This document shows, piece after piece, positions 32,488-45,028 of a stretch of 64,000 bases of DNA; positions within the stretch are counted from its first letter, which is position 1, and each line of letters starts with the position of its first letter. The position numbers and the translations under genes were made by a program. Source of the DNA: Brachypterus glaber (taxonomy: Eukaryota > Arthropoda > Insecta > Coleoptera > Kateretidae). Where the stretch lies: contig OY294050.1 of NCBI GenBank assembly GCA_958510825.1, positions 11,757,340-11,821,339 of the forward strand. The letters run 5' to 3'. A model generated the notes under the pieces. That model saw only the letters and a program-made list of their open reading frames with translations. It did not search any database and had not been told where the DNA came from.

Positions 32488-34969
32488 GAATAGTATATTC
32501 TATAACTAGTATGGAATAGACAATATTCCGCATGAGCGGAAAGTTTGTCATACGAGCCGGCAGGCGAGTATGGCGGTCCCGCGAGCGCGGAATGACTATT
32601 CTATACGTGTTGTAGACTATACTTTTTCTTCGACTGCAAATATGAAACACTGTATGGCTTTAAACTGCTGACAAGTTTAATAACAATGTTTTTTGTGACT
32701 CGATATTGTAAATGCAACAAAACACATATTTTTAAATAAAGCAATTAATGTTATTTAATACTTAAAATATCAGATGAGTACTTAAAAAAGATTTTTATTT
32801 AATTTTAGCACATATTTATAAATTATAATGCAAAAATTGAAGGTTATTTCAGATTGTTTTGACAGATATCAGGTTTAAATATTTAACAATAGATGGAGCA
32901 GTTTTAATTTTTTGAACTAAATTGATAAAAAAGTAGTCAAATATTAAGAAAAACTAATAATCTTTATGTAATTTTAATGCAAAAATTTAAATTACATTAA
33001 ATTATTGTTTCATGGTAAAATATATATAATTTTGCTAATTTTGCTACAGTTTTCTTTACTTTTATAAACGAGAGATGGCACTACATGTGCTTATTCTAAA
33101 ACTTAATACCTAATATTCATACCGTATCTAGAGCTAGAATGGATTCATTCTGTGTTTGAAAAGTGTTCGTATTTGCTTACATTCTAAAGCAGTCGTAGAA
33201 AAAAATCTAAAGAATACCGAGAAAAGTATAGAAAGAAAGAGTTAGAAAAGCCGTGAAAAAAAATGTTTATTGGAAAAAAACAAGATGATGAAACAAAGAT
33301 AAGAAAGAAAAGTGAAATTGGAAAAGAAACATCACAAAAAGCGAGTGAAAGGAAATCATCGAAACTTTACATGCAAAAGGACAAAAAAGACAATAATAAG
33401 GTGTACTGTCCTACAAGTTATTTGATTATTTAAAACAAAGAAAATGTTACTAAGAATAACAGGTATTTATTTTTTTAGAGAACTATTCCAGAAAACTATA
33501 ATTGGTTATACATTTTAGAACTGACCAGTGTAAAAATAAAACAAACAAAAAATAATAACGTTCCCAGTCAGTCTCTGAGTAAAACATCAATCCAGCAACA
33601 ATCAGATAAGTTTCTAAACGTTTCGTCCAAAAGTAATTAACTATTATTGTGATTATCATAAAAGTGATTTTATTAGTTAATAAATACGTGGTATGGCTGA
33701 CCAATAACTATTATTATAGAACCCACGTAATAACCCATCATTATTTGGTCAGGTACCTGACGTTTGGTCAATAGATTTGTGAGACTCAATTTTCAAATTA
33801 AAATATAAGAAAATTATTGAGAAATGTGGACGCATTTTGTTTTCTGGACAAATTAAATTTACGATCGTTTATATGTTGTATAAAACTCTCACTCATATAA
33901 AAAGTAACGTAAACAAATTTTCTTAGAAATAATGGAGCCAGAATAGATCCTTGTGGTACGTCTTGCATTTTTTTTGTACTAATGAATCTCAATTTGGTAT
34001 TTCCAAATTATTAAAATATTAAAGTTAATATTGTTTTAATAGTAAAAAAAACTTTGCACTAGCCAAATGAGAAATCAGTATCCGCTGTTGATTATTCCAG
34101 TCTTTCTGGAGTTATTATGCTTTAAATCCTGAACTGGAGATTGTATACTTCACTTTGGGCATATAAGTGTATCTTATAAAATAAGTTAATCTGGAAAAGC
34201 GTATTAACCTAAGTTTCTTCATTGTCTAAAATATAAGTATCCAAAAATGTAACAAGCTTAAAAGTATATTTTCTTCGACTGCTTTAGAATTCTAAAATGT
34301 AAGCAAATACACACACTTTTCAAACACAGAATGAATCCATTCTAGCCCTAGATACCGTATGAATATTCCGTATCAAGTGTTAGAATGAGCACATGTAGTG
34401 TCATCTCCTGTTTATAAAAGTAAAGAAAACTGTAGCAAAATTAGCAAAAATATATATATTTTACTATGAAATATTGAATAATTTAATGCAATTTAAAGTT
34501 TTGCTTTAAAATTATATAAAGTTTATTAGTTTTTCTTACTATTTGACCAGTTTTTTATCAATTTAGTTCAAAAAATTAAAACTGCTCCATCTATTGTTAT
34601 ATATTTAAACTTGATATATGTCACAACAATCTGACACAAACCTTCAATTTTTGCATTATAATTTGTAAATATGTGTTAAAATTAAATAAAAATATTTTTT
34701 AAGTAATGATTTGATAAAATTATTAAATAGCATTAATTGCTTTATTTAAAAATATGTGTTTTGTTGCATTTACAATACAAGTTTGTCCCCAGTTTAAAGC
34801 CATACAGTGTTTCATATTTGCAGTCGAAGAAAAAGTATAGTCTACAACACGTATGGAATAGTCATTCCGCGCTCGCGGGAGTGTCATACTCGCCTGCCGA
34901 CTTGTATGAAAAACTTTCCGCTCGCGCGGAATATTGTCTATTCCATACTAGTTATAGAATATACTATTC
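32488..34969. mobile_element. 2.5-kb inverted-repeat structure, family D
   Basis: Arms 32488-33200 and 34270-34969 are inverted copies of about 710 bp. The outer ends are GAATAGTATATTCTATAACT and its complement. Inside lie a GC-rich hairpin (ATTCCGCG/CGCGGAAT) and a conserved TTTATTAAATAGCATTAA-type region; the inner ends are CTTCGACTGCTTTAG. Partial copies occur at 36885-37355 (inner half) and 53985-54540 (outer half). The 1.07-kb loop holds a reverse-transcriptase scrap at 33798-33992. It may be a large foldback, or two family D copies inserted head to head. Confidence 0.65.
33798..33992 (-). pseudogene. Reverse-transcriptase remnant
   Basis: The minus frame reads DVPQGSILAPLFL, the classic non-LTR RT block (family form GVPQGSVLGPLLF). 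The usual YINDL continuation is replaced by unrelated sequence with a stray HINDRKFNL. No YADD box is found. A dead fragment inside the loop of family D. Confidence 0.5.
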
Positions 34970-35100
34970 TTCGTCCGCAAAGTGGCTCCAAAAAGTCCAA
35001 ACGAAATTGAAATTTTGTAAGCAATCCTTTAAACACTCTACCTGTGTGCTACAATGCTTGTACAATGTACAACGGTGCCCCCCAAATTTAAATAATTTAA

Positions 35101-35142
35101 CAATAATAATTATAATAATAATTATTATTATTATTATAGACT
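35101..35142. repeat. (AAT)n/(ATT)n microsatellite
   Basis: Short interrupted AAT units pass into ATT units and form a self-complementary AT-rich run directly after the family D structure. Confidence 0.6.
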
Positions 35143-36884
35143 AAGTCTTGTTCAAAGAGCAAAATTATATGATTATTATATGACCGAGTTTGCTTTTTAA
35201 ATGAGTAGGATGATATTTTATATCTTAACGATTTATCTAAAGCACAGATGGTTTTAAAATTTAAATTGTATTTTTAATACTCGATAGAAAATAAAATGCG
35301 ATCGGAAAACGATTTTCGGAAATACTATAATTATGGATAATTCGATGATTACTGTATCGATTATTTCTATTCTGTTCTATTAAAATAGAAAAAGCAGATT
35401 TAAGTTAACGTATTTAATTTAAATCTAGTTTCAAGTAGGTTATTGTTATGATAATAGGAACAGAAAAAAAAATATAAGTAATTGTGAGAAATTGTATAAT
35501 CAACGTTAGTGTCACAATGGACGTTTTTGGCACACGTGTGGACAAGTGCGCCAAAAGCTCATTGTTATTTTTGACAGTTTTTAGTTGGTCGGTTCTAACA
35601 GTATGTACATACTTCTTAAATTAGAAATACCTGAGTTTCATTCAAAACTTTGGAAAATTTAAAAACCAGTTAATCTTTCTAAAGTGTTACCTCAAACAAA
35701 TCTTGTAAAATTCTAATGTCCGTCCAAACCATTTAAAAAAAAATAGTGATTTTAACAGTTTTTTAAACGTAGGGGACAATCGAAATGCATGTCATGCGGA
35801 GATTGGTAATTCCATGGTTCGGCCAGATTTAATATGTGTCCTCTTTGGAGAGACCATAAAACACCTATATAGTTCAATCTATCACCGAGCGTGGCGGTTG
35901 CCGAATTGGCATGTTGGAAAGTGGCAAGTCACCATAGCACAGTGGTTTGAAAATAAAACAAAATAAGACATATGAAATCATAGGGCCGTTAAAGCTCCTG
36001 TTAGCTGTCAACGTCACAATTGCAAGTTGTGATTGGTTCATTTAGGGTTAACAGAGACTTAAACTCTTTGTTAAAGTGTGGCGCACAGATCTGTGGCAGT
36101 CGAAGAAATAAAAATTGAAATACGAGGTTTCCAAAATTAAAATCTAAAAAATATTTTAATCAATTAACTATCTTCAAGGATATAATATTAATCAATGAGT
36201 GTGAATTTTGGGACACGAGCCGAAAGGCGAGTGGCCTAATAACCTGAATGATTAATAGCTATTATACGCGAGTAGAATTCTATACTTTATCCAAGGTCCT
36301 TTTAAATTTTAAACGGTTTATTTTTACAGACCCGTGATTAATAGGCCTATTAATCACGGCCGTGGATAAATATAATTAGCTAATTAGCTAATTAATATAA
36401 GAAAATATTTAAATTTTCTACTCGTTTGGTTTTGAATAAGGAAAAAATAGAAACCTCTTAAGCGATCCTAAAGGCTTGCTGTCAGTTTATTAGGCATTAA
36501 ACATCAACTTAGATCTAGAGACCCTTAAGGATTTTTGTCAAGCTATTATCCTGTTCCGTTTCACTGTGCGTACGCGGGGTCGGCTTGTGACATTCGCGCA
36601 AGAACCTATTGTTGTCGCTACTTTATAATGTTAAATGCATTTTAAAGTATAATACAAATACCCAATATATATCAACCCCTACTGATACGGATAAGTCTCA
36701 TGAATAACGAAACAGAATGACGTGCATGTTTGCAATAATTGATAAAATGTGTATTTAAATTAATAATTTTAACATTTCGGATTAGTTAATCGACTTACGA
36801 CAAATCAGTCATCAATCATTGCTTTAATTTTGTAGAAAACAGTTTTTTTAATGTTACTTTTTTAATGTTAAAGAAATGACTTTT
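35143..36884. other. Unassigned DNA with a 28-bp palindrome
   Basis: A perfect 28-bp palindrome at 36332-36359 reads CCGTGATTAATAGG then its complement. GACACGAGCCGAAAGGCGAG at 36212 resembles the GC-rich hairpin of family D. Around 35520 GTTTTTGGCACACGTGTG is weakly palindromic. No gene recognised. Confidence 0.4.
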
Positions 36885-37355
36885 TCTACTACTGCTTTAG
36901 AATGTAAGCAAATACACACACTTTTCAAACACAGAATGAATCCCTTCTAGCTCTAGATACTGTATGAATATTCCGTATCAAGTGTTAGAATGAGCACGTG
37001 TAGTGCCATCTCTTGTTTATAATAGTAAAGAAAACTGTAGCAAAATTAGCAAAAATACATATATTTTACTATGAAATATTGAATAATTTAATCCAATTTA
37101 AAGTTTTGCGTTAAAATTACATAAAGTTTATCAGTTTTTCTTAATATTTGACCAGATTTTTATCAATTTAGTTCAAAAAAATTAAAACTGCTCCATCTAT
37201 TGTTAAATATTTAAACCTGATATCTGTCACAACAATCTGACACAACCTTCAATTTTTGCATTATAATTTGTAAATATGTGCTAAAATTAAATAAAAATCT
37301 TTTTTAAGTACTGATTTAATAAAATTATTAAATAACATTAATTACTTTACGATCT
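36885..37355 (+). mobile_element. Family D partial copy (inner half)
   Basis: Follows 34270-34740 closely from CTGCTTTAGAATGTAAGC to the TTATTAAATAACATTAAT region, then stops. The outer GC-rich hairpin is missing. Confidence 0.7.
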
Positions 37356-37362
37356 TTAAAAT

Positions 37363-37495
37363 GATTAATGTATTACACCCCCTTTCCATTTAAAAAATTT
37401 CCCCCCATGCCTACATTTTAAGAGCTAAAATTATCAAATATATCCGAAAAGATCATTTGGGTGCTCCAAATTTAAAGTCGATATCCCAACTCGGT
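37363..37495 (+). repeat. Dispersed repeat F, copy 2
   Basis: Matches 7297-7465: CCCCTTTCCATTTAAAAAAT, CATTTTAAGAGCTAAA, CCAAATTTAAAGTCGAT. It directly adjoins the family D fragment. Confidence 0.5.
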
Positions 37496-37572
37496 ATAGC
37501 AAATCAGTTTAAGGGCCTAGGATGGTCTCTTCAATGTAAATGAATAAAAAAACTTAAGAAATATATACTTAC

Positions 37573-37672
37573 CTATCAGGAGAGTATACGAAGGCCGGTG
37601 CACTGTGGTCCCAGAGAAGAAATAAAAGTGATAAAAGTCTGATGTTTTTGCATATTGCCATTGTTTGCACCG
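37573..37672 (-). CDS. Signal-peptide exon of an unrecognised secreted or membrane protein
   Basis: On the minus strand a pyrimidine tract and acceptor TTATTAG precede CGGTGCAAACAATGG. ATG at 37659-37661 opens MAICKNIRLLSLLFLLW, then DHSAPAFVYSPD and the donor AG|GTAAGT, a perfect consensus. The 29 codons form a textbook signal peptide: Lys5/Arg8, a leucine-rich core at 9-17, and an Ala-Pro-Ala cleavage region at 21-23. The exon ends in phase 2, so the next codon begins AG (Ser or Arg). Further exons should lie at lower coordinates, but none was identified, and long introns are expected in this genome. Splice sites on both sides and non-random composition argue against chance; the family is unknown. 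Confidence 0.55.
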
Positions 37673-39039
37673 CTAATAACGAAAAAAAAATCGCGACATT
37701 AGGGTGGTCCAAATTTTATAAAAAAGTCCGATTTAGGTGTTCAAGTATTACGTAATGCAAAATTTGGCCATTTTTGACAAAATAATAAAATGGCGGATTA
37801 ATAACTATTAATTTTGCACTAAATCATTTATTACTGCTACTTTGAATTATGTTTGCGTCGATTTTTTTTAGCAGCCAAACTGTATTTAATATGTTGGATG
37901 TGTAAATAACATAAATTATGTTATATGTTAACCAATAAATCTATCAAACTGCTTATTCGTGCTGAACAGAAAAAAAATACATTTACAGTAGTCTTCGGAA
38001 ATGAAAAAAACCATTAATAACTGAAAACCAAAAAAAGAGCCTAACACGTATCTTTAGAGAAATTAAAACATAAATATCTATTTCATAAATGTATATTGAC
38101 GTAGCGTGAGCTCGAGATATTTAAGCTTTTCAGGTGGCAGGGGGTCCCCACATCTTTTAGTTTAAGTGTTTCGCCTGAAGTTATTTGAGTAAATAATGTC
38201 TTCTTTCCCAATATACGTCTCTACATTATGAACGTTTTAATGTTTTTATTTTTGAACGAAAAACCAAACCTTTTTGCAACTTATGCGAACGTTTAATGTA
38301 AGCGTTACATGATAATAAACATTGATAGGCAAATGCTGTATTAATTTACACTGCATTAAGTCACACTATCCTATTAAATTGCAGAAGGAGCGGATTGGCT
38401 TATCTTAGGAAGATTATCTGTTACCCGCAGAACTAGATTTTAGATTAAACTAAAATTACTCAGGTTAACTAATGCAAGGTATTCTAGAGAAAATGCCTTT
38501 ACTAACACAATTTATACTAGTACCAAACCACAACATTTAATACCTCGGATTTACCAATTATGTCCCTCAAATAAAAGACTAGACCAAAAAAAAAGATCAA
38601 CCTCCACTCGATATTCCCAAATATAAGATCCGATTTTTCCAACTGGCCCAACATTTTATCTCATCCCCAAATACCCCCAAATATGTGATTCCCACTATGT
38701 AAGAATACATTTTCAACTCACGAATTGAATTGTGTAAGGCTATCTTTCATTTAAGTATTTCCCAGAGCATGCGCGCCCAAGGGGAGCAGGGGGGGCGTCA
38801 CCCCCCTGGCTTTTTAGATATATATATAATATTTTGTTTTGTTTTTAACAATTTGAAAGTATTTGGTCCTTCGGATTTCTAAAAAGATTGACTGCAGCGC
38901 TGGAAATGGTTACGGAACGCAAATCCATAAGAAAATCCTGATATCTCCTAAACCAGAAGTAAAAAAGTAAAAAAAAAATAAAAAAGAAAATATTCATTAA
39001 AACTGCGGCAATAAGAAAGACTTTAATAATTTGATAAAC
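37673..39039. other. Unassigned DNA upstream of the signal-peptide exon
   Basis: 37690-37830 resembles the interior of the 4645-5296 foldback (GCAAAATTTGGCC, AAAATGGCGGAT). 38770-38820 has a GC-rich GGGGGGGCGTCACCCCCCTG hairpin-like run typical of retroelement debris. No gene recognised. Confidence 0.4.
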
Positions 39040-39300
39040 AGTTGCAGTGGCGTACCATGCAAGTCCTAGAAGATGGGGTAAAAAACATAGTTGTACATTA
39101 TTTGTTGCTGTTAATACGAAAAAAAAAAATTAATCATTCTTAAAACAAACATAAGTAGAAAATTTTTAAGCTTCAAAACAAAAAAATAATCAGTCAAATC
39201 CATTAATTATTTTTCGAAATATTTGAATTTAAAAAATGTCAATTTTTTAGGTGTCCGGAATTTAATGTGAGGCAGTGTATTTTAAAAATAGTAACACGTA
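39040..39300 (-). repeat. Dispersed repeat E, second copy
   Basis: Inverted match to the intron repeat at 1805-2055. It includes AATCCATTAATTATTTTTCG and TTTTTTAGGTGTCCGGAATT. It begins in GCAGTGGCGTACC, a phrase that also starts another debris segment at 50259. Confidence 0.6.
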
Positions 39301-39779
39301 CCTTTCCTAGGCCGCATAAAAATGATTATTATCTAAGAATCAATCCAATTAATTAGGGCCTATTGGAAAACAAGATTTCCTGCCGATACGCCCAATAAAA
39401 ATAGACGGTAATCAATAATTTTTACCCCATCAATTCTAAACACTGATGTAATGTTCGTTCACTTTGGACATTAATATTTGTTCCCCGGTAATCGTCCCTG
39501 ATCAATATTAATTATTGGTTGTTTTGATGAATATAACATGACACTATTAGATATATATTTGTTTCATATTATATTGACTGTAAAATTACATTCTCTCGTT
39601 TATTATAATTGGATACGATGTTTTTTTTTAATTGAAACAAAATATTACAAAGATTTTTATTGATGCCCAGTGGGTATTAACAACTCAATGAATTTTAATT
39701 CTGAACACTTTTTTTCATTTAAATCTAGTTACCAAAAAACATTTAAATAAATAATTTCTGATTCATGTTCAATAGTTTA
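39301..39779. other. Unassigned AT-rich DNA
   Basis: Nothing recognised on either strand. Confidence 0.35.
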
Positions 39780-40015
39780 TTAAGCACCGAGTACGCGAAC
39801 CTAGTTTTTAGTGCACTCGATGTGCACTGAAATGGTTTGTGCCGAAGTGCGTATACTACTTATTATTTTAAAATTAGTTTGCCAGTTTGAGGTTATGTGT
39901 TTGACGTTTAATAATTTTCTGACAGCAGATATGTAAAATCAGCTGACTGTCACTTTCCAACCGTTTTCATAGGCAACGGGTGTGAAATGGGCACTAATTA
40001 CTAACTAGGTCGTAG
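39780..40015 (-). repeat. Dispersed repeat, inverted relative to 18715-18990
   Basis: Contains GCACCGAGTACGCGAACC, ATATGTAAAATCAGCTGA and GTGAAATGGGCACTAATTAC, each the complement of the earlier copy. Confidence 0.55.
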
Positions 40016-41606
40016 AAAAAAGACGTTTCCGTTCTAAAACAAATACCTTCTGTAGGCCAATTCATCTGAAAATCACGTTTTATTACTGTCATTGAGTTGA
40101 ATCGATGATCGTAGAGCTCAAACAATTGGAAATTATTTTTATTCACCGCCATTTAGTAAAATAATAATAATAAAAGTTGGAAAATTAATTATTATTAACG
40201 GTAACTTCTCAAAAAGTTATAAACACCTCATTTTCCTCCCTTGGCCAGGAAGGCTCTTGTAGCTAACTTCATGTATGTCACTTTTTTTATTTACTTTGGT
40301 GTAGTGGACTTCAGTGTATTTCTTTGGTGTTTGCCTACTATATTCAAAATTCTCATTAAGCTTTAGCTAGTGTATAATTTTACAATTCCTATTTTTCTTA
40401 TTATTGTTATATTACACCGAAAACTATAAATAAATATTTTATTTATTATTATTTGTCATGTCTCAATAAACGCCAGCTGTTACCAAATAGAAAACGAAAA
40501 ACAGTAGCTGCCCTCTATCGATAAACTAATTAATTAAGGTATATATTTAATTTCTAGTATGTATTTAAAAAAAAAATATTAATATGTATTACTTAATTCA
40601 TATTGAATTAATATAAATGTTTGAAGATAGTTAATTAACAAAAAAACAAAGTTTATTTTTTTGATTTGTATTTATTATTTTATATTCAAAAAACAACATT
40701 AAATGTTTAATATGGCGTCAAAATTCAAATAGCTTTTGTATTGGTCAAGAAGGCAAATAATTGTAAATAAAACAGGTATGTTTGTAAATAAAATAGTATA
40801 CAAACCTCGGTTTAACATTTCATTTGTCCTTCGGGAATTAGCAGACCTCGGAGCTGCCAACTTTCCCTCAAGAAATGAAACAGTTTCCACCTCGGTATGT
40901 AATATATTATTCTCAGTTATAATGCATAATTATTCTCAGACTCGTAAAGCAAAGACACTCTTTCGGCCCTCGGCACACAAGTAACTATTTCCGACTATTT
41001 CTAACTGATTTAATCCCTTTTTGTATAACTACTGCAAAATTTGAATGTATTCAAGGATCTTCAATTAAAATACAAAATTGATTTAGTATTGAATTAAATT
41101 CTTGATGAGATGGAATTAAAATGTTCAATTTATTTCAAAATAATATACCTACCCATATTTTACGACATACGGTATAAGGCGTTGAATTTAACTATAAAAC
41201 AGCTGATGTATTCCGGTATAAGTTAGAAATTGCAGAATAATCATATTTGCACCATATTGATTAATAATTCCATTATTTAATTTCTGTACGAAGTTGCAAA
41301 TTCTAAACAGGACCGTATTATGACATTTCACAACGAAATAAACCACGATCTTTTAAAACCAAGTATTTTTTAGACTGAATTCTGAGATTTCATTTCTGAA
41401 TATATCTAAATAAAACAGGGCTGCCTATAAATTACATTACACATATATAATTTGATTTTAAAAATTTTATCCTTCATCTCAATAATCCTTACGTGAGTGC
41501 AGTTAAATTTTGGCCAATAATTATTATTTGTGGCGAGATCATTTACGGACAAAAATGTTCACAAAATACATAATCTTGTTTTGTCATATAAAAAAACTCA
41601 TTATGC
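40016..41606. other. Unassigned DNA
   Basis: Around 40800-40985 composition becomes less AT-rich and a plus frame reads VLRELADLGAANFPSRNET. The opposite strand is open as well and no family is recognised. The rest is AT-rich. Confidence 0.35.
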
Positions 41607-41863
41607 ACAACGAACTAACAACTGTTCTCTCTAGAATACGCATACCGTTAATATTAAGTATCGCCAACATCTCGCTAGGTTTGTAAACAAATAGTAGGTA
41701 TATTCAGACCTGAACAATAACAATTACCAGTAACTGTTATTGTTGTGTCTGTTAGAACAAAGCTGTGCGAGTAAGACAGACAAATGTATATGTTGGCTAC
41801 GTTTTTGTCAGTTTTTACAAATGAAATGCCTATTCTAGAGAGAAGAGTTATTAGTTCGTTGAT
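41607..41863. mobile_element. 257-bp element with ~30-bp inverted ends
   Basis: CAACGAACTAACAACTGTTC at the left pairs with GAGTTATTAGTTCGTTG at the right, both continuing through TCTCTAGAATA. Interior palindromic AACAATAACAATTACCAGTA with its complement. No ORF. Confidence 0.65.
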
Positions 41864-43211
41864 TATTGTCTAGAAAACTGAAATCCTTTGCAAAGGTTAG
41901 TGCTAATACTTGTTTGGTTCCGTTATTTAAAAAGCTTAACCAACGTCTATAAATAAATACACAGAACTAGAAGAACCTTTCTAAGAAGATACTGTGGTAT
42001 TGTAAGCGTATGTGGACTAAAGGATTTTAAATACATTTTATATCTATTTAGAAACACTCGCAACTCTAGTTATTGAATACAAATTGTTACAGTAGCACAT
42101 AACGATTATTGTCAAAACAAAATTTTTCCCTACAGTTGTATTCGACTAAAAAAAACTCAATTATTGATTTTTCATGATTCATGATGCCCGCCGTTAAAGG
42201 GTTAAAGATGTGTAGGTTTAAACTTTTAAATTATTCTTTTATAAACTGAATATGTTTAAAAGTTTATTAACACGTTAACTACCACTGTAAAAAAATGGAT
42301 TAGAAATGGTGTAAAAATTTGGAGGATCTCAGATGCATGTATCTCGTGGCAGTTAATGTGTCAAATGATATATACTGTTTTAATCAGATGTCACATAGTT
42401 TAAAATGAAAAACTTCATCTGAACCCAACCCTGTCCGAAGAAAATTTGGAAGCGAAGGGTTGTAGTATCTGATTTTGACTCGAATCGGAGTCGAGATAAA
42501 ACACATTAACAAATTGTGTCCTAATTAGATTGGGCAGCAATCTGACGTGTTCTAGTATAACTAACGGGCACGGCCGATCCAATTAGCTGTTCTCATATCA
42601 TCGAGCGAGAAATGCGCCTCTCGGATATCACATTTACTCCGTTTTCACACCCCGTCGCCAAATAAACCTAAATCTATAACGATTATACGAGTATATAAGA
42701 TTATACAAGTATATTCGATGTAAATAAATAGGAGGGAAATACGGAATATGGCGAAAGGAGGCTATCGCATTTTGGGCTAAATCACCTGCAACTATAAGAT
42801 TTTACATGCTTATAGATTCATGAAAAATAAATACTTAGCCAAAAATTCAGCCCTTTTTACATCCCGGAACATACTTTAATTAATTATTTTAATTACGAAT
42901 TTTGAAATATATGCATTGACATATATGTCAATGCATGCTTTGGCAACATTGCGATAGTTCAAATGTCAACTATCATGTTCAGTAGTCGATGAATTTCCAG
43001 TACTCACATAGGCGCCGCGTCGACTCTAGCGTTGAGGCGAGGTTTTAAATATTTACATTTTTATTTCTTTTTATCTTGATTTTTTTTAATGATTCCATTT
43101 AAACGAGGAAGGTGGGAAAAAAGTTATCGACAAATAAAAATTAAAAATTTCGTATTATTAAAAGATAAAAATCGAATGTAAAAAAAATGGCATCCAAAAT
43201 ATTTTAGTTCT
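41864..43211. other. Unassigned DNA with moderate-GC patches and a palindrome
   Basis: A perfect 26-bp palindrome at 42911-42936 is ATGCATTGACATA plus complement. An imperfect inverted pair ACACGTTAACTACCAC/GTGGCAGTTAATGTGT lies at 42270-42361. Patches at 42480-42670 and 43000-43050 are GC-richer (GGCGCCGCGTCGACTC) and could be regulatory or exon sequence of the minus-strand gene at 37.6 kb. No frame or family supports this. Confidence 0.35.
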
Positions 43212-43725
43212 TCGAAATTGAGACATTTTTTATAGCCGAGCTTATTAAATCCCAAGCTGCATAGCAGCGAGGGATTTGAGAGTGCGAGGCTATAATAGTC
43301 TTCTCTGCCGTAGTTTATATATAAGTTTTTTACTACTAGCACTATTTAACTATTTTTATTCAAATAATAAAATAATTTATTAACAGAAATGATATTGCTC
43401 AAATAAATACTTTGAACTGACGTTTAAAAATTTAGTTTTTTTTTTTGTTTTTTTAGAATATTTAGCTAATTATAGATTGTATTAATTGGTAATAATTATA
43501 ATTAATTATATTTAATAAAAAAAAAGTTATTTAAGGCTATTTTCTTGGGCTTAACTAGTAAAAATTGCACAAAGAACTGAAACATCTAAAGTGACAGAAA
43601 TCAATTGTTTATAAAATTTACTCCTACTAGGAGAGAAAAAATTATTATTGCTATAGATGAAGAAAATTGATTTCACAATCTGAAAACATGATAAATAAAG
43701 GTATGTTCTAAAGGTAGCAGTGAAA
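43212..43725 (+). mobile_element. Family A repeat, copy 3
   Basis: Same orientation as copy 1. It contains the hairpin GACATTTTTTATAGCCGAGC with CTATAATAGTCTTCTCTGCC and the CTCCTACTAGGAGAGAAAA block. It lacks ~40 bp around the GAAATTTTCATAAAAATC segment. Confidence 0.75.
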
Positions 43726-44289
43726 AAAACATTTTTCTTTGTTATAATGAATGACTTAATTGCTTTTCGGCTTTTAATTTATATCTTCAAATGATTTCAC
43801 ATTTACATTAAAATTATTTTATTGCCAATAAATTTTAAATGTAACAAAAAAAACAAGGCGGTTTAAATTAATTCCCCTAATACAGAAATTAAATCTTTTA
43901 TAAAGGTGTAATGCTTTCAAGTAAAATGTTTTCAAGAAAATTTTAGGGTTCTACTAAAGCTATACCGTGAATTTTGTCAGTGTAATGATAAATGTGCCGC
44001 GATTCAGCGGCATTCTCTCGAAACAATACGCTGCAAAGTTTTAGAAACATTGCCGAGATATATAATTAATTATGCCTTATGAATGACTATGTTCCTTGCC
44101 AGGCGTTTTTGGTTTCATTATATTATAGTGTCGCTCTGAAATGAGTTGTGTTTTTGAACAAAATTTCCAAATATAAAACTACTCCACAAAAAAAGACTTT
44201 TTATTTGACCCTTTAGTTGATTTTGACTATATTTGATGTGCTGTTTTCGGAAACTTATTCCGTTTTTCATGATCAGCTCTTTTTGTTTT
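43726..44289. other. Unassigned AT-rich DNA
   Basis: No gene recognised. The last part probably includes retroelement 3' UTR belonging to 44290-44720. Confidence 0.35.
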
Positions 44290-44720
44290 TGAGATAACTT
44301 ATATTGGTTTTTTTGCCCAGTAGTAGTAAATTTTTGGGTTGGCCAAAGCCGGACAACTAGGCCATTTCTGGCCCTTTTTGTCACCCCAGGCAATCCCAGC
44401 CATTTACTAATTTGAGTCCTCCTTGAACCTGCCCGTCCTTTCAATAAAGGTCAGGATATTGGCCCAGGGGAGATCTCTTAGTTCCTCTTGGTTAAGTCTT
44501 TGAGTTTCAAAGTCTTGCAACCTGATCCTATCGTATCTGACACACTGGGCTAAGTAATGAGAGGATGTTTCATTCTCTTCGCAAACTGGGCATAGTGGAC
44601 TCTCTAGAATCCGCATTGTTGCCAGGTGCTTCCTTAGGTTTTTTTTGCCCAATGTTGTTGTCGAAAAAAAAATTAAAAATCTAAAAAAAAATTCTTTTTG
44701 TTGACTGGTTTTCAATTTAT
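44290..44720 (-). pseudogene. C-terminal end of a Jockey-type non-LTR retrotransposon ORF
   Basis: The minus frame 44407-44715 reads LRKHLATMRILESPLCPVC, then EENETSSHYLAQCVRYDRI and LPWANILTFIERTGRF. The zinc-binding pattern CPVC...H....C and its position just before the stop are characteristic of the end of ORF2 in Jockey/R1-like elements. The stop is followed by a 3' UTR-like stretch (GCTGGGATTGCCTGGGGTGA, TAGTTGTCCGGC) to about 44290. The 5' side is cut at a 21-base A run on the plus strand (44734-44754). Endonuclease and RT domains are absent, so it is a dead 3' fragment. Confidence 0.7.
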
Positions 44721-44733
44721 AAGGCTTTAAGCC

Positions 44734-44754
44734 AAAAAAAAAAAAAAAAAAAAA
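44734..44754. repeat. Homopolymer A run (21 bases)
   Basis: A pure run of 21 A adjoining the broken end of the Jockey-like fragment. It may mark the tail of another retroposed sequence. Confidence 0.8.
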
Positions 44755-45028
44755 CGGATTTAAAATATTTTTATAAGCTTCTTCTTCATATTTTAATGAA
44801 AATTTTATATAAATACTAAAGATATGGCTTTAATTTTTATACGCAATACTAACATATGTATGCGCTTTATAAAAATAAAAAATGTATTAGTTTTAAAGTA
44901 GATTTTCTTATGTATTTTTACCTAAGGACGTGTAGTCTCCTCACGAGCTATTTTTAGACATATTTTTTCATATTTTTTTATCTTGAATCACTATGTAAAA
45001 GGAAGTTCTGAGACCCTGTATAAGTATA

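Noticed and set aside
40699..40984. Opposing ORFs of 63 and 82 codons
   Set aside because: Both strands are open over the same bases and no family is recognised.
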